DNA from: Agarivorans aestuarii
Lineage (GTDB): Bacteria > Pseudomonadota > Gammaproteobacteria > Enterobacterales > Celerinatantimonadaceae
NCBI RefSeq assembly: GCF_019670125.1
Contig: NZ_AP023033.1
Span: forward strand, 3,431,001 to 3,495,000
Length of the DNA: 64,000 nt
Reading direction: 5' to 3'
Shown: one piece after another, positions 25,502-35,003 of the stretch
Layout of the letters: every line of letters begins with the position of its first letter
Numbering within the stretch: the first letter of the stretch is position 1
Notes under the pieces: generated by a model
Databases searched by the model: none
Seen by the model: only the letters and a program-made list of their open reading frames with translations
Told to the model about the DNA's origin: nothing
Translations under genes and position numbers: made by a program

Positions 25502-26430
25502 TGCGCATAATGAATATGTTTCCCCGCTGGTTGCTCCGTTTGGCTTTACTGTTAAGCCTAAGCGGCTGTTCTGCCTTAGCGGTTAAAGAGCAATTAGATG
25601 CCAAGCAACTGCAAAAAGCGCAGTTTACCGAAAGTGAACTCAGTTTGGCTGAAGGCGGTCAGCTGCGTTACTGGGTGGGCGGCCACGGTGAGCCATTAGT
25701 ATTGCTGCATGGCTTTGGCGGTACAGCCACCACAACCTGGTTGCCAATGATGCTAGAACTTAGCCAGCACTATCGAGTAATAGCCCCAGATTTAGCGTGG
25801 TTTGGTGACTCTTATAGTCAAGGCGATGCGAACATTAGCACCCAACGAGAAGCGGTTGATCAACTCTTGGCGCAATTGCGCGTAGAGCAATTTAATTTGG
25901 TAGGCATCTCCTATGGGGGGCTAGTCGCTTACGACATGATGGCCCAGCAAACAGGCATTAAAAAAGCAGTAATACTCTCTAGTCCAGGCACCTTTATCAG
26001 TGACCAAGAGCTGCTTGAACTTAGTCAGCGTTTTGAGCGAGAGCAGCCAGCCGATATTTTTGTACCTGAAAATCGCCAGCAAATGCGCCATTTACTAAAG
26101 GGCGTATTTAGTCATTTTCCACCGCTGCCCCACGCTATCGATGAGCAAATCTATCAACGCTACTTTGCTCTTTGGCAGGCTCAGAAACGCCAACTAATAG
26201 AAACCTTGCCGGAATACCGAGACCAACTCGCCCCGCAAGTAGAACCACAAAAGATGCCACCTACCCTGGTTATTTGGGGAGAGAACGATCGAGTATTTCC
26301 CTTACAGCAAGGCAAACAATTGGCGCGCTATTTAGATGCCCCCATGATGGTGATACCAAACGCCCCGCATAACATTAGCAATGAACATCCCAGCACTGTT
26401 AGCCAAGCAATAACGCTTTTTATTGAATGA
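25501..26430 (+). CDS. Alpha/beta-hydrolase lipoprotein
   Basis: A 309-residue protein with a lipoprotein signal ('LLSLSGCSALAV', modified cysteine near residue 22), so it is probably anchored in an envelope membrane. The hydrolase part has the oxyanion-loop 'LLHGFGGTATTTW', nucleophile elbow 'GISYGG' (serine near 140), an acid in 'VIWGENDRVFPL' and catalytic histidine in 'PNAPHNISNEHP'. The triad is complete. The substrate could be an ester or lipid; nothing in the sequence decides. Start overlaps the previous stop by one base; its stop overlaps the next ATG by four. Confidence 0.85.
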   Translation: MRIMNMFPRWLLRLALLLSLSGCSALAVKEQLDAKQLQKAQFTESELSLAEGGQLRYWVGGHGEPLVLLHGFGGTATTTWLPMMLELSQHYRVIAPDLAWFGDSYSQGDANISTQREAVDQLLAQLRVEQFNLVGISYGGLVAYDMMAQQTGIKKAVILSSPGTFISDQELLELSQRFEREQPADIFVPENRQQMRHLLKGVFSHFPPLPHAIDEQIYQRYFALWQAQKRQLIETLPEYRDQLAPQVEPQKMPPTLVIWGENDRVFPLQQGKQLARYLDAPMMVIPNAPHNISNEHPSTVSQAITLFIE

Positions 26431-27737
26431 GAACCATGAACAAACTTTGCACTGCCAATACAACTAACAACGGTCGCTTAATTAACCCGCTGGCTTTGTT
26501 AGCTTTAATCGCCCTATTAACTGGCTGTTCGAGCAATAATTGGCAGACTCGCAACCAACCAACAACGGAAGCGGTGCAAAGTGCGCTAAGCGAGCAACCT
26601 GATTTACAGCTACTTAGCCAACAAACTCCGCAACAATTTAGCTTAGCCAGAATGCCAGAAGACGTAAGACCTTGCTGCGCTTTTGGCAACGCCCACAAGG
26701 TTAAAGTAGGCAGCGTACAGGTACCTTTTTTCCGTTATGCCAATACTTTATCACTAGATGAAATTGGCCCACACGCCTATGAAGCGGGCACCTGGAGCTT
26801 TCAACGTGGCGAACCTAAGGGTCGCCGCAGCGGCGAAAACAATGGCCAACTTTATACCTTGCGTGGCGGCTTTATCGACTTAGCCCATGTTCGTGATACT
26901 GCCGACAACACCGTGGCCTTGTTTCAGCGCATTTATCCACAGTTAGGCCAAGCATTTACTATTGAGCTACCCGCGGAAATCGGCCCCAGAGAAATTCGCA
27001 TTAAAGCCTTTAAGGTTGAGCATTTAAGCCACCAGCAACGCTGGGAGTTAGCCGCGCAATTAGCAGCGAGAATGGCGTATTCAATGGCCGAAGCACACGA
27101 AATTGCCCAATGGCATGGTTACCGTAGCTGGCGTCCATGGTCTGAAGAAGTATCAGCCTATTCGCCAGAAGATCTCTACTCAAACATGCTAGGCGCAAAA
27201 ATTGGTTTGGCTTTGGTGGTAAACAACCTAAGCATGACCAGAGAGCTCTATAACCAGCACATGAGCCAATGGTTAAGCGCGTCTATTGTGCAGTTGGAGC
27301 CAGTATCAAAGCAGCAAACTAATGCCATGTTTGATGCCATAGACGGCCACTGGTGGGATTCAAATCAAGCACTGCCCAGTAAGTTTATGCTACTAAAACG
27401 CCATTATCGCTTAGGCAAAGAACAGCATCCTTACTTAGTGCCGGAGCAGCTTGCTCAGCAAGATGTGAACTGGCCATTGCTTGAACCGCTGTTTGCCAAA
27501 ACAGCTAGCCCTATGCCACTTTCGCTGCCCGCGATTGTTCATGGCATCGATATGGGCGGCGTTGCCCAACAGTGGCTAGAAGTAGCCCCCAAGTACCAAG
27601 CAAGCTTTAGCCACATACCCAATCACCTTTGGCAAAACGGTTTTAGCAACCGCAAGTTTTTGGCGATATCTGCTTATAACCAGCTGCAAGATGAGTTAGA
27701 GCTGCAAGCCCATATTGGTGCCCAATTAAATGATTAA
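26427..27737 (+). CDS. DUF4056-type lipoprotein
   Basis: A 436-residue protein with a lipobox ('ALLTGCSS') near residue 34 and a large domain resembling DUF4056: 'DVRPCCAFGNAHKVKVGSVQVPFFRY', then 'GGFIDLAHVRDTADN', and 'AHEIAQWHGYRSW'. The histidine and acidic residues in the last two segments are reminiscent of a metal or hydrolase site, but no catalytic activity is known to me. It is the third gene of four overlapping envelope genes (4 bases with the previous, 8 with the next). Two ATGs are possible, at 26427 and 26436. Confidence 0.82.
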   Translation: MRTMNKLCTANTTNNGRLINPLALLALIALLTGCSSNNWQTRNQPTTEAVQSALSEQPDLQLLSQQTPQQFSLARMPEDVRPCCAFGNAHKVKVGSVQVPFFRYANTLSLDEIGPHAYEAGTWSFQRGEPKGRRSGENNGQLYTLRGGFIDLAHVRDTADNTVALFQRIYPQLGQAFTIELPAEIGPREIRIKAFKVEHLSHQQRWELAAQLAARMAYSMAEAHEIAQWHGYRSWRPWSEEVSAYSPEDLYSNMLGAKIGLALVVNNLSMTRELYNQHMSQWLSASIVQLEPVSKQQTNAMFDAIDGHWWDSNQALPSKFMLLKRHYRLGKEQHPYLVPEQLAQQDVNWPLLEPLFAKTASPMPLSLPAIVHGIDMGGVAQQWLEVAPKYQASFSHIPNHLWQNGFSNRKFLAISAYNQLQDELELQAHIGAQLND

Positions 27738-28881
27738 ACTGGTTTATTTTATTGCCGCTGTAAGTGGCAGTGCCTTGGCTTCAGCAGATTTAGCCGAACA
27801 GCAGCAAAGCCAAGCCGATGGCAGCTTTATCGATAACATTCTAGAAAAGCTAGGCGCCGACGGCGGTTATGATAGCAGCAAAGCCATCGATTTTAGCGTA
27901 CTGCCCGGGCCATTTTATAATCCAGAACTGTCTTTAGGAGTGGGCATTTCCGCCATTGGTTTGTACCAAATTGATGAAAGCGACCAAGTAAGCCAAACCT
28001 CTTCTTTGGTGATTAACGGCTTTGCTTCGATTAATGGCTCAATCGGCATGACCATCGACAACCGCAGCTTTTTCAAAGAAGACCAGTGGCGCCTTTATGT
28101 TGATGCAGATATCGCCGATGCTCCCGATGTTTTCTATGGGGTGGGATATCAGCAAAACCATCAAGACAATAACCGGGTTGATTTTAATCATCGGGAATTT
28201 TCGTTACGCCCTATGTTACTTGGTCGTGTGGCTGACTCAGCCTTTATCGGCGCAGGCTTTGACTTTAGCTACGCGAAAGCCAGTGAGATCGCCCCAGCCC
28301 AAAGCGAAGTAGATAGCAGCATTCTTGAATCAAGTTCTAGTGCAGTAGGCCTTACCCTCCAAGCCAACTACGACACCCGAGACGTGGTACGAAATCCCTA
28401 TGAAGGAAGATTATTGCAACTAGATGCTGGCTGGTATCACCCGCATATTGGTAGCAACGATAGCTTTCAAACTCTTAGCTTTAATTATAGCGAGTATTAC
28501 CGCTTAGGCCCGCGAGATAGCGTGCTTGCTTGGCAATATAAAAGCCGCTTTAGCTATGGTGATGTACCTTGGCACATGCTTTCTACCGTAGGTGGAGGCT
28601 CGGCCTTACGTGGCTATACCACAGGCCGATATCGTGACAAACAAATGATGATGAGCCAAATAGAGTATCGCTGGGATTTACCCAGACGGCACGGCTTAGT
28701 ATTTTGGCTAGGTGCCGGCGCAGTAGCCCCGACATTGGATGAATTTAGCAGCCAAGAAATACTGCCCAACGCCGGCTTTGGCTACCGCTTCGAAGTAAAA
28801 AGCCGAGTGAACTTGCGCTTAGACATGGGCTTTGGTGATGGTGAAAGCGGCTTCTACTTTAATGTAGATGAGGCTTTTTAA
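27730..28881 (+). CDS. Omp85/BamA-TamA-like outer-membrane barrel protein
   Basis: A 383-residue exported protein with a signal peptide ending near 'SALASADL' and a C-terminal sixteen-strand-type barrel without a recognisable POTRA domain. Landmarks of the Omp85 bacterial surface-antigen barrel are visible: 'LQANYDTRDVVRNPYEG' (the D-T-R-D-N-P pattern), 'GGGSALRGYTTGRYRDKQ' (the RGY motif of the inner loop) and a C-terminal strand. A second protein of the same build is at 48190. Such short Omp85-like proteins are widespread but their task is not settled. Last gene of the envelope operon. Confidence 0.85.
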   Translation: MIKLVYFIAAVSGSALASADLAEQQQSQADGSFIDNILEKLGADGGYDSSKAIDFSVLPGPFYNPELSLGVGISAIGLYQIDESDQVSQTSSLVINGFASINGSIGMTIDNRSFFKEDQWRLYVDADIADAPDVFYGVGYQQNHQDNNRVDFNHREFSLRPMLLGRVADSAFIGAGFDFSYAKASEIAPAQSEVDSSILESSSSAVGLTLQANYDTRDVVRNPYEGRLLQLDAGWYHPHIGSNDSFQTLSFNYSEYYRLGPRDSVLAWQYKSRFSYGDVPWHMLSTVGGGSALRGYTTGRYRDKQMMMSQIEYRWDLPRRHGLVFWLGAGAVAPTLDEFSSQEILPNAGFGYRFEVKSRVNLRLDMGFGDGESGFYFNVDEAF

Positions 28882-28931
28882 ACCATAAAGGCATAACCAC
28901 AAACGATTTACGATTAGGAATTGCTTTGCAT

Positions 28932-28941
28932 TTGGTATAAT
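28932..28941 (+). promoter_or_regulatory. Extended -10 promoter of ribA
   Basis: TTGGTATAATG, a perfect TATAAT with the TGn extension, lies about 50 bases upstream of the ribA start. The -35 hexamer is weak. Confidence 0.5.
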
Positions 28942-28991
28942 GAATTTATACACTTCGCCCTCGCCATAAGCTGTAGTAATGGAGCGCTTAA

Positions 28992-29627
28992 ATGAAACCA
29001 GCAGAAAAACTAAGTAGTATTCGCACTCGCGTCCCCTTTCAGGTGGGCCGACGTAGCGATATTCCTGCTGAAATGCTCTCATTTACCGACCTAAACAGCG
29101 ACAAAGAACACGTTGCCTTGGTATTTAAAAATGCCGATAGCCAACAAACTACCCCATTGGTGCGGATCCATTCAGAATGCCTAACCGGCGACGTATTTGG
29201 CTCATCTCGCTGTGATTGTGGCGAACAGCTAAACGAAGCTATCGAAAAAATGGCTGAGCAAGGCGGCATTATTTTATATATGCGCCAAGAAGGCCGCGGC
29301 ATTGGTTTGTACAACAAGCTAGATGCTTATGAATTACAGATTAAAGGCGTAGATACTTACTCGGCGAACAATCAATTGGGCTTTGATGACGATTTACGCG
29401 ACTTTAGCGAAGCGGCACAAATGCTTAAAGCCATGGGAGTGTCGGAATTAAAGTTACTTAGCAATAACCCCAAAAAACAAGCCGCTTTAGAGCAAAATGG
29501 TATTGCGGTAAAAGAGCTGCAAAGCACCGGTGTATATCGAAAAGTAGATAACCATTACTACTTAGAAACCAAAGCCAGCCGCGGCAAACACCGCTTAAAA
29601 CTTACCAAAGACATGCAACCGTCTTAA
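28992..29627 (+). CDS. ribA: GTP cyclohydrolase II
   Basis: A 211-residue enzyme of riboflavin synthesis that opens GTP to 2,5-diamino-6-ribosylamino-pyrimidinone phosphate. The zinc site is present as '[18 protein letters not shown]' (three cysteines), followed by '[14 protein letters not shown]' with the catalytic arginine/glutamate region and 'LLSNNPKKQ'. Residues are about 63-80, 100-113 and 158-166. The length equals the monofunctional enzyme. It stands alone behind its own promoter, apart from other rib genes. Confidence 0.95.
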   Translation: MKPAEKLSSIRTRVPFQVGRRSDIPAEMLSFTDLNSDKEHVALVFKNADSQQTTPLVRIHSECLTGDVFGSSRCDCGEQLNEAIEKMAEQGGIILYMRQEGRGIGLYNKLDAYELQIKGVDTYSANNQLGFDDDLRDFSEAAQMLKAMGVSELKLLSNNPKKQAALEQNGIAVKELQSTGVYRKVDNHYYLETKASRGKHRLKLTKDMQPS

Positions 29628-29734
29628 AAAACGCAATAATCTATAAAAACGACTAAGGCAGCGCAATAATCTGAAATACTTCCTAGCGACCACCTGAGAC
29701 ACTACGCTTTTAGTGACACCAGCAGGAGGCTGTA

Positions 29735-30643
29735 ATGATAGGCTTTATTTATTTCGCAACCGTATTTATATGGGGCACCACTTGGTTAGCCATTGCCTAT
29801 CAAATTGGCGACGTGCCGATTGCCAACTCTATCATGTACCGCTTTGCCCTTGCCTCCTTGGTATTGGTGCTGTTTCTGCTTATTACCAAACGCCTACAAA
29901 GGCTTAGCTTAAAACAACATGGCAGCTGCTTATTGCTGGGTTTATGTTTGTTTAGCTGTAATTTTATGCTGTTTTACCATGCTGCCCAGTACATCCCAAG
30001 TGGCTTAATCTCAATAGTATTTTCCATCGCGACAATTATGAACATGGGCAACAGCTGGCTGTTTCATGGGCAAAAACCTAGCTTGCGTTTAATCTGCGGA
30101 GGCATATTGGGTATAAGCGGCATTATCCTGTTGTTTTACCCTGATATCAGCCATAGCGAAACCGCCAGCCAACAATTGCTTGGTTTAGTAATGGCGCTAG
30201 CAGGGACCTACTGCTTTTCGCTGGGTAACATGCTCTCGGCCAAACAACAAAAACAAGGTTTATCGGTACTCTCGGTCAACGCTTATGGCATGGCTTATGG
30301 CGCAGCGCTGCTATTAGTTTGGGGCTTGTTAAGTGGCCAAGAGTTTGGTTTTAGCACCGAGCCGCTGTACTTAGGTAGTTTGATATATCTGGCGATAATT
30401 GGCTCGGTATTAGGCTTTAGCTTTTATTTGGTATTAGTGGGGAAATTAGGCCCGCAAAAAGCCGCCTATGCCACTGTGCTTTTCCCAGTAGTGGCGCTAG
30501 GTTTATCAACCGTTTTCGAAGGCTACCAATGGACATTAGTAAGCTTAAGCGGCGTTGCAATAGTGTTACTTGGCAACTTACTGGTATTTACCAAAGCCAG
30601 CCCATGGCAAAAGTGGCGCTTAAAGCTCGCTAAAGTTGATTGA
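29735..30643 (+). CDS. EamA/DMT-family transporter
   Basis: A 302-residue inner-membrane protein with ten hydrophobic helices in two similar halves of five, the EamA (RhaT-like, drug/metabolite transporter) fold. Each half starts with the family's sign: 'IYFATVFIWGTTWLAIAY' near the N-terminus and 'LALAGTYCFSLGNMLSA'-like 'MALAGTYCFSLGNMLSAK' near 155. AGGAGG stands seven bases upstream of the ATG. The substrate is unknown. It is separated from ribA by a 107-base gap and probably has its own promoter. Confidence 0.9.
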   Translation: MIGFIYFATVFIWGTTWLAIAYQIGDVPIANSIMYRFALASLVLVLFLLITKRLQRLSLKQHGSCLLLGLCLFSCNFMLFYHAAQYIPSGLISIVFSIATIMNMGNSWLFHGQKPSLRLICGGILGISGIILLFYPDISHSETASQQLLGLVMALAGTYCFSLGNMLSAKQQKQGLSVLSVNAYGMAYGAALLLVWGLLSGQEFGFSTEPLYLGSLIYLAIIGSVLGFSFYLVLVGKLGPQKAAYATVLFPVVALGLSTVFEGYQWTLVSLSGVAIVLLGNLLVFTKASPWQKWRLKLAKVD

Positions 30644-30783
30644 ATGGACAACATTTTTGAGCATCCCTGCACTTTAGTAACATACAAATGTGAGCATTAG
30701 CAGAATACACCAATAGTATTATTAAATATCACTTACAAGTTGTTCTATACTGATTAAGTTATTAATTTGCAAGGATAGCTTTC

Positions 30784-32829
30784 ATGCTCAAATCTATATC
30801 GATTCGTAAAAAACTCTTTGTTCTTCCTTTACTGCTAGCAGCGGCAATGATGGGTGAAGTAATCCTTGTAACAAGCTCTCTGCAACAAAACCATGACGAC
30901 GCTCAAATAGTAAATATTGCCGGTCGCCAACGCATGCTTACTAAGAAATATTCAGCTGAAGAGTTGCATAGAAGCTACTTAAAAGAACAAGAATTTCCAG
31001 GCATTCTTAGTGCCGACAACACGGTAAAGCTATATGAAGCCTCACTCAGTGCGTTAATGAGGGGCGGCCAGACCTACGCTGATTTAGGCCTCAAACAGCC
31101 TATTAACTTACCCGCTCCTAGTTACCAACCCTTCATCGACCAACTTCAACTCGTTGAGCGTTTATGGAAACAACAGTTAACTGCAGCACATAAGCTGGAA
31201 AGCGAGCCTACAGGCGCTAATGCCAACGCTTTTTTAGAAATAAACCACAAGAGTATGGCGGCCATGAACAAAGCGGTACTCATTTACGCCGATTACGCAG
31301 AACTTAAACTAAACAACCTGGTTAATAACAGCATCGGGCTCGCTGTAATTATGGTGATTTTGGCCTCGCTAGTGGCTTGGGTTGTCATTAGAGACACTAC
31401 TCAGCCAATTAATCTATTGGTAGGAATTAGCCGAAAAATTAGCCGCGGTGACTTAAAGTCATCTGCTGAACTCACCCAAATTATCAGCAAAAATGAATTA
31501 GGCATGTTGGCGCACCACATCGAATTAATGCGTGAGTCGCTGCAAGAAGCATTAAACGAAATTCAGCAGGCTTCTAGCAGCATTAACTTGTCGTCAAACC
31601 AGGTGTCGGAGTTATCCAGTCAAATTAGCCAAGCTAACCGCAACGAGCAACAACGCTTTAGCAATATGTATGAAAACTCTCAAACTCTTGAAGAATCCAC
31701 CGCTCGCTTAAGCGAGATTGCCGCCGAAACCTTAACCATGGTGACCCAATGTAACGAGTTATCCACTAACGCCTCTGCCTTAGTGGGCGAAAACATCACC
31801 ATGATGACCACCACCTCGGAAGAAACAGTTAAAGCCAGCAGCTTTATTCAAGATCTAAGCAACACTGCTGAGCAAGTTTATGGCATTGTTGATGCCATTC
31901 GAGCCATTTCAGAGCAAACTAACCTACTTGCACTAAATGCCGCAATTGAGGCCGCCAGAGCCGGTGAACAAGGCCGTGGATTTGCCGTAGTTGCCGACGA
32001 AGTACGCAGCCTTGCAGCCAGAACAGGAAGTTCCACCGATGAAATTGCCAAGTTAATTACCCAGCTCACCGAAGGGGTACAGCAAGTCGTTAACAGCATG
32101 GGAGAGGTAACAGAAAAGGTTGAGCTAAGCCGCGAAACCTCAAAGCAAACCGAACAAGGCATTCTCCAAGTTACCGATAAAATTCAATCTGTGGCGCAAG
32201 CGCAACAAAACATCGATGAACAAGTAGATAGACAAAACCAGCAGCTAGACATTTTAAAAGAAACCCAACGTGAGCTGCAGGAAATTATCGAAGATAGCCA
32301 CAATAAATCGGAAACCTCATCACTGGTTGCCGGGCAATTGGCGAGAGTGTCTAGCAATGTCACCGACTTACTACAGCGCTTTTCTATCGAAGCGTCGCTT
32401 AAAGCAGAAACTAAACACGAAGACGAGAAACGCAGTCATCCACGCGTACCTACTGGCTTACATTTCTCGCTAAGCCAAGGGCACTTAAAAACCCAAGGCT
32501 TAACCAAAGACATTAGTAAAGGCGGGGTAAAACTGGTTATTCCTGGCAGCATGCATTTAAACAACAAGCAATCAATTGTGCTCAATTTGGCTTACTTATA
32601 TAAGGGAACCAACAAGCAATTTGATATAGCTGGTAAAGTGATGGATGAAACCAAAGACGAATCTGGAAAACTTCAGTTGCACATCCGTTTTGAACAAGCA
32701 AATACAGAGCAAAACAAAGCGTTAGAGGAAATTTTTGAAGAGCATGGCCTGCAATCAAACTTCAATAACAATGGAACAAAGCAGCGCTACCTAGACCCAC
32801 ACACCGATACAGTGCAATACGGCTCTTAG
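30784..32829 (+). CDS. PilJ-type chemoreceptor with C-terminal PilZ domain
   Basis: A 681-residue fusion. Residues 1-30 are a membrane helix; the periplasmic part contains '[20 protein letters not shown]', the type IV pili/nitrate-sensor-like PilJ N-terminal motif. A second membrane helix lies near 180, HAMP near 205-255, and the receptor signalling hairpin with tip '[19 protein letters not shown]' near 377. After the hairpin (from about 547) follows a PilZ domain with 'RSHPR' (RxxxR) and 'DISKGG' (D/NxSxxG), the two c-di-GMP-binding motifs. The protein could therefore combine a periplasmic signal with cellular c-di-GMP. A terminator follows. Confidence 0.92.
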   Translation: MLKSISIRKKLFVLPLLLAAAMMGEVILVTSSLQQNHDDAQIVNIAGRQRMLTKKYSAEELHRSYLKEQEFPGILSADNTVKLYEASLSALMRGGQTYADLGLKQPINLPAPSYQPFIDQLQLVERLWKQQLTAAHKLESEPTGANANAFLEINHKSMAAMNKAVLIYADYAELKLNNLVNNSIGLAVIMVILASLVAWVVIRDTTQPINLLVGISRKISRGDLKSSAELTQIISKNELGMLAHHIELMRESLQEALNEIQQASSSINLSSNQVSELSSQISQANRNEQQRFSNMYENSQTLEESTARLSEIAAETLTMVTQCNELSTNASALVGENITMMTTTSEETVKASSFIQDLSNTAEQVYGIVDAIRAISEQTNLLALNAAIEAARAGEQGRGFAVVADEVRSLAARTGSSTDEIAKLITQLTEGVQQVVNSMGEVTEKVELSRETSKQTEQGILQVTDKIQSVAQAQQNIDEQVDRQNQQLDILKETQRELQEIIEDSHNKSETSSLVAGQLARVSSNVTDLLQRFSIEASLKAETKHEDEKRSHPRVPTGLHFSLSQGHLKTQGLTKDISKGGVKLVIPGSMHLNNKQSIVLNLAYLYKGTNKQFDIAGKVMDETKDESGKLQLHIRFEQANTEQNKALEEIFEEHGLQSNFNNNGTKQRYLDPHTDTVQYGS

Positions 32830-32842
32830 CTACTGCTAAACT

Positions 32843-32888
32843 AAAAAAGCCAAGCCTTACTGCAAATAGTAATGGGCTTGGCTTTTTT
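32843..32888. terminator. Bidirectional terminator after the MCP-PilZ gene
   Basis: AAAAAAGCCAAGCC (32843-32856) pairs with the complementary arm ending in six T (32875-32888), with TTACT/AGTAA extending the stem inward. The A and T flanks serve both convergent genes. Confidence 0.85.
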
Positions 32889-32920
32889 AGATCGAGATTT
32901 TATCTACCGCGATGGCTTGT

Positions 32921-34027
32921 CTACAGAGGTAATACACTTAAGTGGTTGTCCCACTGCCATCGTGTTTGTCGACGCACAAGTTGATTGGCTGGCTGAAGGA
33001 GCTGGCCTTTGCCAGTGGAAGCAAACCACGAATGAGGATCGGCTGCCAAACCACATACATCGTCAATTTGCATAAGTTGCTCAAGGTCTCGGCTTTGTTC
33101 TGACCATACAGCCAACTTAGCACCGCGTGGAGAACTGGCGATAAGCTTGCCATTGCTGCTTACTATGCTGCCAATATATTGATTAAACAAAGCCCAATAA
33201 TCGGCATCAGCATCCAGCGCTTGGCATTGCTCATTACCTTTGTGCGAGTATATGAGCGAGGTAACTTCTTGCTCAGGGTTTTGTCCTTGGCAAGCTAACC
33301 ACACGGTATCGCTGGCTTTAGAATAACTTAGATGGCGAATACTTAACTGCGGGTTGTTAAGTTCTCGACGTTGCAGCAGTTTTCCGCTTCGGCTATCCAA
33401 ATACAATAAAGTTGGCTGCATACTGTCGAGATTAAGCTTTTCTCGTCCTTGGGTATGAATGCCACCCACCGCAACCACCAAACGCTGCTGTGGCAATAAC
33501 ATTAACTGGTGTGGGCCTAATCCGCCCAATGACCACTGAGCGCTTAAACTCCACCCGGAATCTAGCTGGCGATACATTAAAATCTGCCCTTCACTGCTAG
33601 CACTTAGCCCCGCGGTCACGTAAAGCTGCGTGGCATCTTCCGAAAAAACCGCATGCCCAAAAAAGTGCATACCTTGTGGCGGTGAAAGCTGTTGAATCAC
33701 CTCACCAGACTCTGGCGAAAACAACATGATGTATTTGCCCGGCCGGCGAGCAACACAAGCGGCTACGGTCTGCTTAGGTTTGGCCAAGGCAACATAGTGG
33801 CCCCGAGCAGGCAAAGCTAACTGGTAACGCAATTCGCCTTGTATATTCATGGCTGCGACATAGTGCTTATTTGCCTGCTTGGCACAAGCAATCAGCAAAC
33901 TTTGCGGGCTTAGGTCCGGCTCATTGCTTAAGCCTTTTGCTAAGGCGGGTAAGCTTAAGCAACTAGCCGAAGCCCCAAAACCCAGCAGCTGAAATAGCAC
34001 CTGTCGGCGATTAAACTTAGTCGCCAT
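32921..34027 (-). CDS. DUF1513 protein, probable Tat export
   Basis: A 368-residue protein beginning 'MATKFNRRQVLFQLLGFGASASCLSLPALA', written here in parts: twin-arginine 'NRRQVL' followed by a hydrophobic run and an ALA cleavage site, a Tat-type signal. The rest has the repeated strands of a seven-bladed propeller typical of DUF1513 ('KYIMLFSPESGEVIQQLSPPQG', 'FFGHAVFSEDATQLYVT', 'SWSLGGLGPHQLMLLP'-like stretches). The ATG at 34027 lies inside the end of the preceding gene (overlap of 11 bases) and is preferred over a start 18 codons upstream. It closes the iron-linked imelysin operon. Confidence 0.88.
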   Translation of the reverse strand: MATKFNRRQVLFQLLGFGASASCLSLPALAKGLSNEPDLSPQSLLIACAKQANKHYVAAMNIQGELRYQLALPARGHYVALAKPKQTVAACVARRPGKYIMLFSPESGEVIQQLSPPQGMHFFGHAVFSEDATQLYVTAGLSASSEGQILMYRQLDSGWSLSAQWSLGGLGPHQLMLLPQQRLVVAVGGIHTQGREKLNLDSMQPTLLYLDSRSGKLLQRRELNNPQLSIRHLSYSKASDTVWLACQGQNPEQEVTSLIYSHKGNEQCQALDADADYWALFNQYIGSIVSSNGKLIASSPRGAKLAVWSEQSRDLEQLMQIDDVCGLAADPHSWFASTGKGQLLQPANQLVRRQTRWQWDNHLSVLPL

Positions 34028-34994
34028 CGTTATTGTTAAAGCCCAGTTCAATCGATAAAGCTTGAGGAATTTGGTTAGCAAACAAGCTATCCAGCTTGGC
34101 TAAGTGAGGTTCGGCTTGCTGCCAAACGGTTAGTTCGACTTTTTCATCACTGGGCTCTTGGCCTGGCATAAGTGGTATTAAAGCACTAAATTGCTCACCC
34201 ACCTGTTTTGCTAACTTACTGTCACTGCTGGCTAAAAACGGCGCTAGATCCTGCTGGTAACGCGTTTGCAATAAGCTTAACTGCTCGGCTAGTAACTCAG
34301 CGCTAATGTTAGCTCGCCATGCCTCGCCTTGGTATGGGCGCAAGCGTTGGTGCTTGGCTGAATACATCGCGCGAAACTTTCGCAGCATAGTACTAGTTTG
34401 TAAGCGGTAGCTATTTAACACATCACTGCGCAGCTGCTCTACTTTCAGCTTTTCCAATTCAGCGCTTTGTAGGCCGCTACTCACTAGCTCAGTTGCACTC
34501 ACATAACGGTTCACCGCACCCGGCAATAATGAACAGCGTTGTTGGTCGCTTAAGGTTTCAAACAGTAAATACTCTTGAACCCGTAGGTTACTGTGGGTAT
34601 CGCTTAGTGGCATCGGCGCATTAGATAAAGCCGCCTTCACCTTACGCCCAGTGGTATCTTTTTTGTCGGGCCAATAACTAATCGCCCAGTTGAGCTTAAG
34701 ATCAACCAAAGGACCAAGGGCGCTAGACTGCAACGGCAAATAGGCCAAATAGTTTTGCTTCCATAGCAATTGGCTAGCTAACAGAGCCTCTGGGCTAGGA
34801 TGGGCACAGTAGCTCTCGATGTGTTGCTGGTAACTACGCGCTTGTTCAAGCAGCTGCGCGCTAACCTTAGCAATTGACTGCTTTTCTTGCTCAAGCCATT
34901 GCTGTTGAGAGGTATTGACGCTGGCATTAGCACAACTTAAGCCCAATACTCCCAGCAAACCCATGGTTAGGCCACGCAAAAACTGCTTCTTCAT
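34017..34994 (-). CDS. Imelysin-family periplasmic protein (second copy)
   Basis: A 325-residue protein with a signal peptide ending near 'LSCANA', possibly a lipoprotein (cysteine in 'GLSCANA'), and the helical imelysin (M75) fold: 'LLASQLLWKQNYLAYLPLQ', 'LNWAISYWPDKKDTTG'. Where the other imelysin in this operon has GxHxxE, this one reads 'NLRVQEYLLFE', so glycine and histidine of the motif are replaced. It may bind differently or need another partner. It is nine bases downstream of the cytochrome gene's stop and overlaps the DUF1513 gene. Confidence 0.85.
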   Translation of the reverse strand: MKKQFLRGLTMGLLGVLGLSCANASVNTSQQQWLEQEKQSIAKVSAQLLEQARSYQQHIESYCAHPSPEALLASQLLWKQNYLAYLPLQSSALGPLVDLKLNWAISYWPDKKDTTGRKVKAALSNAPMPLSDTHSNLRVQEYLLFETLSDQQRCSLLPGAVNRYVSATELVSSGLQSAELEKLKVEQLRSDVLNSYRLQTSTMLRKFRAMYSAKHQRLRPYQGEAWRANISAELLAEQLSLLQTRYQQDLAPFLASSDSKLAKQVGEQFSALIPLMPGQEPSDEKVELTVWQQAEPHLAKLDSLFANQIPQALSIELGFNNNDGD

Positions 34995-35003
34995 ACTTCG
35001 TCC

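Noticed and set aside
29631..29672. Direct repeat CGCAATAATCT after ribA
   Set aside because: Two copies only, no structure or context that would give it a role.
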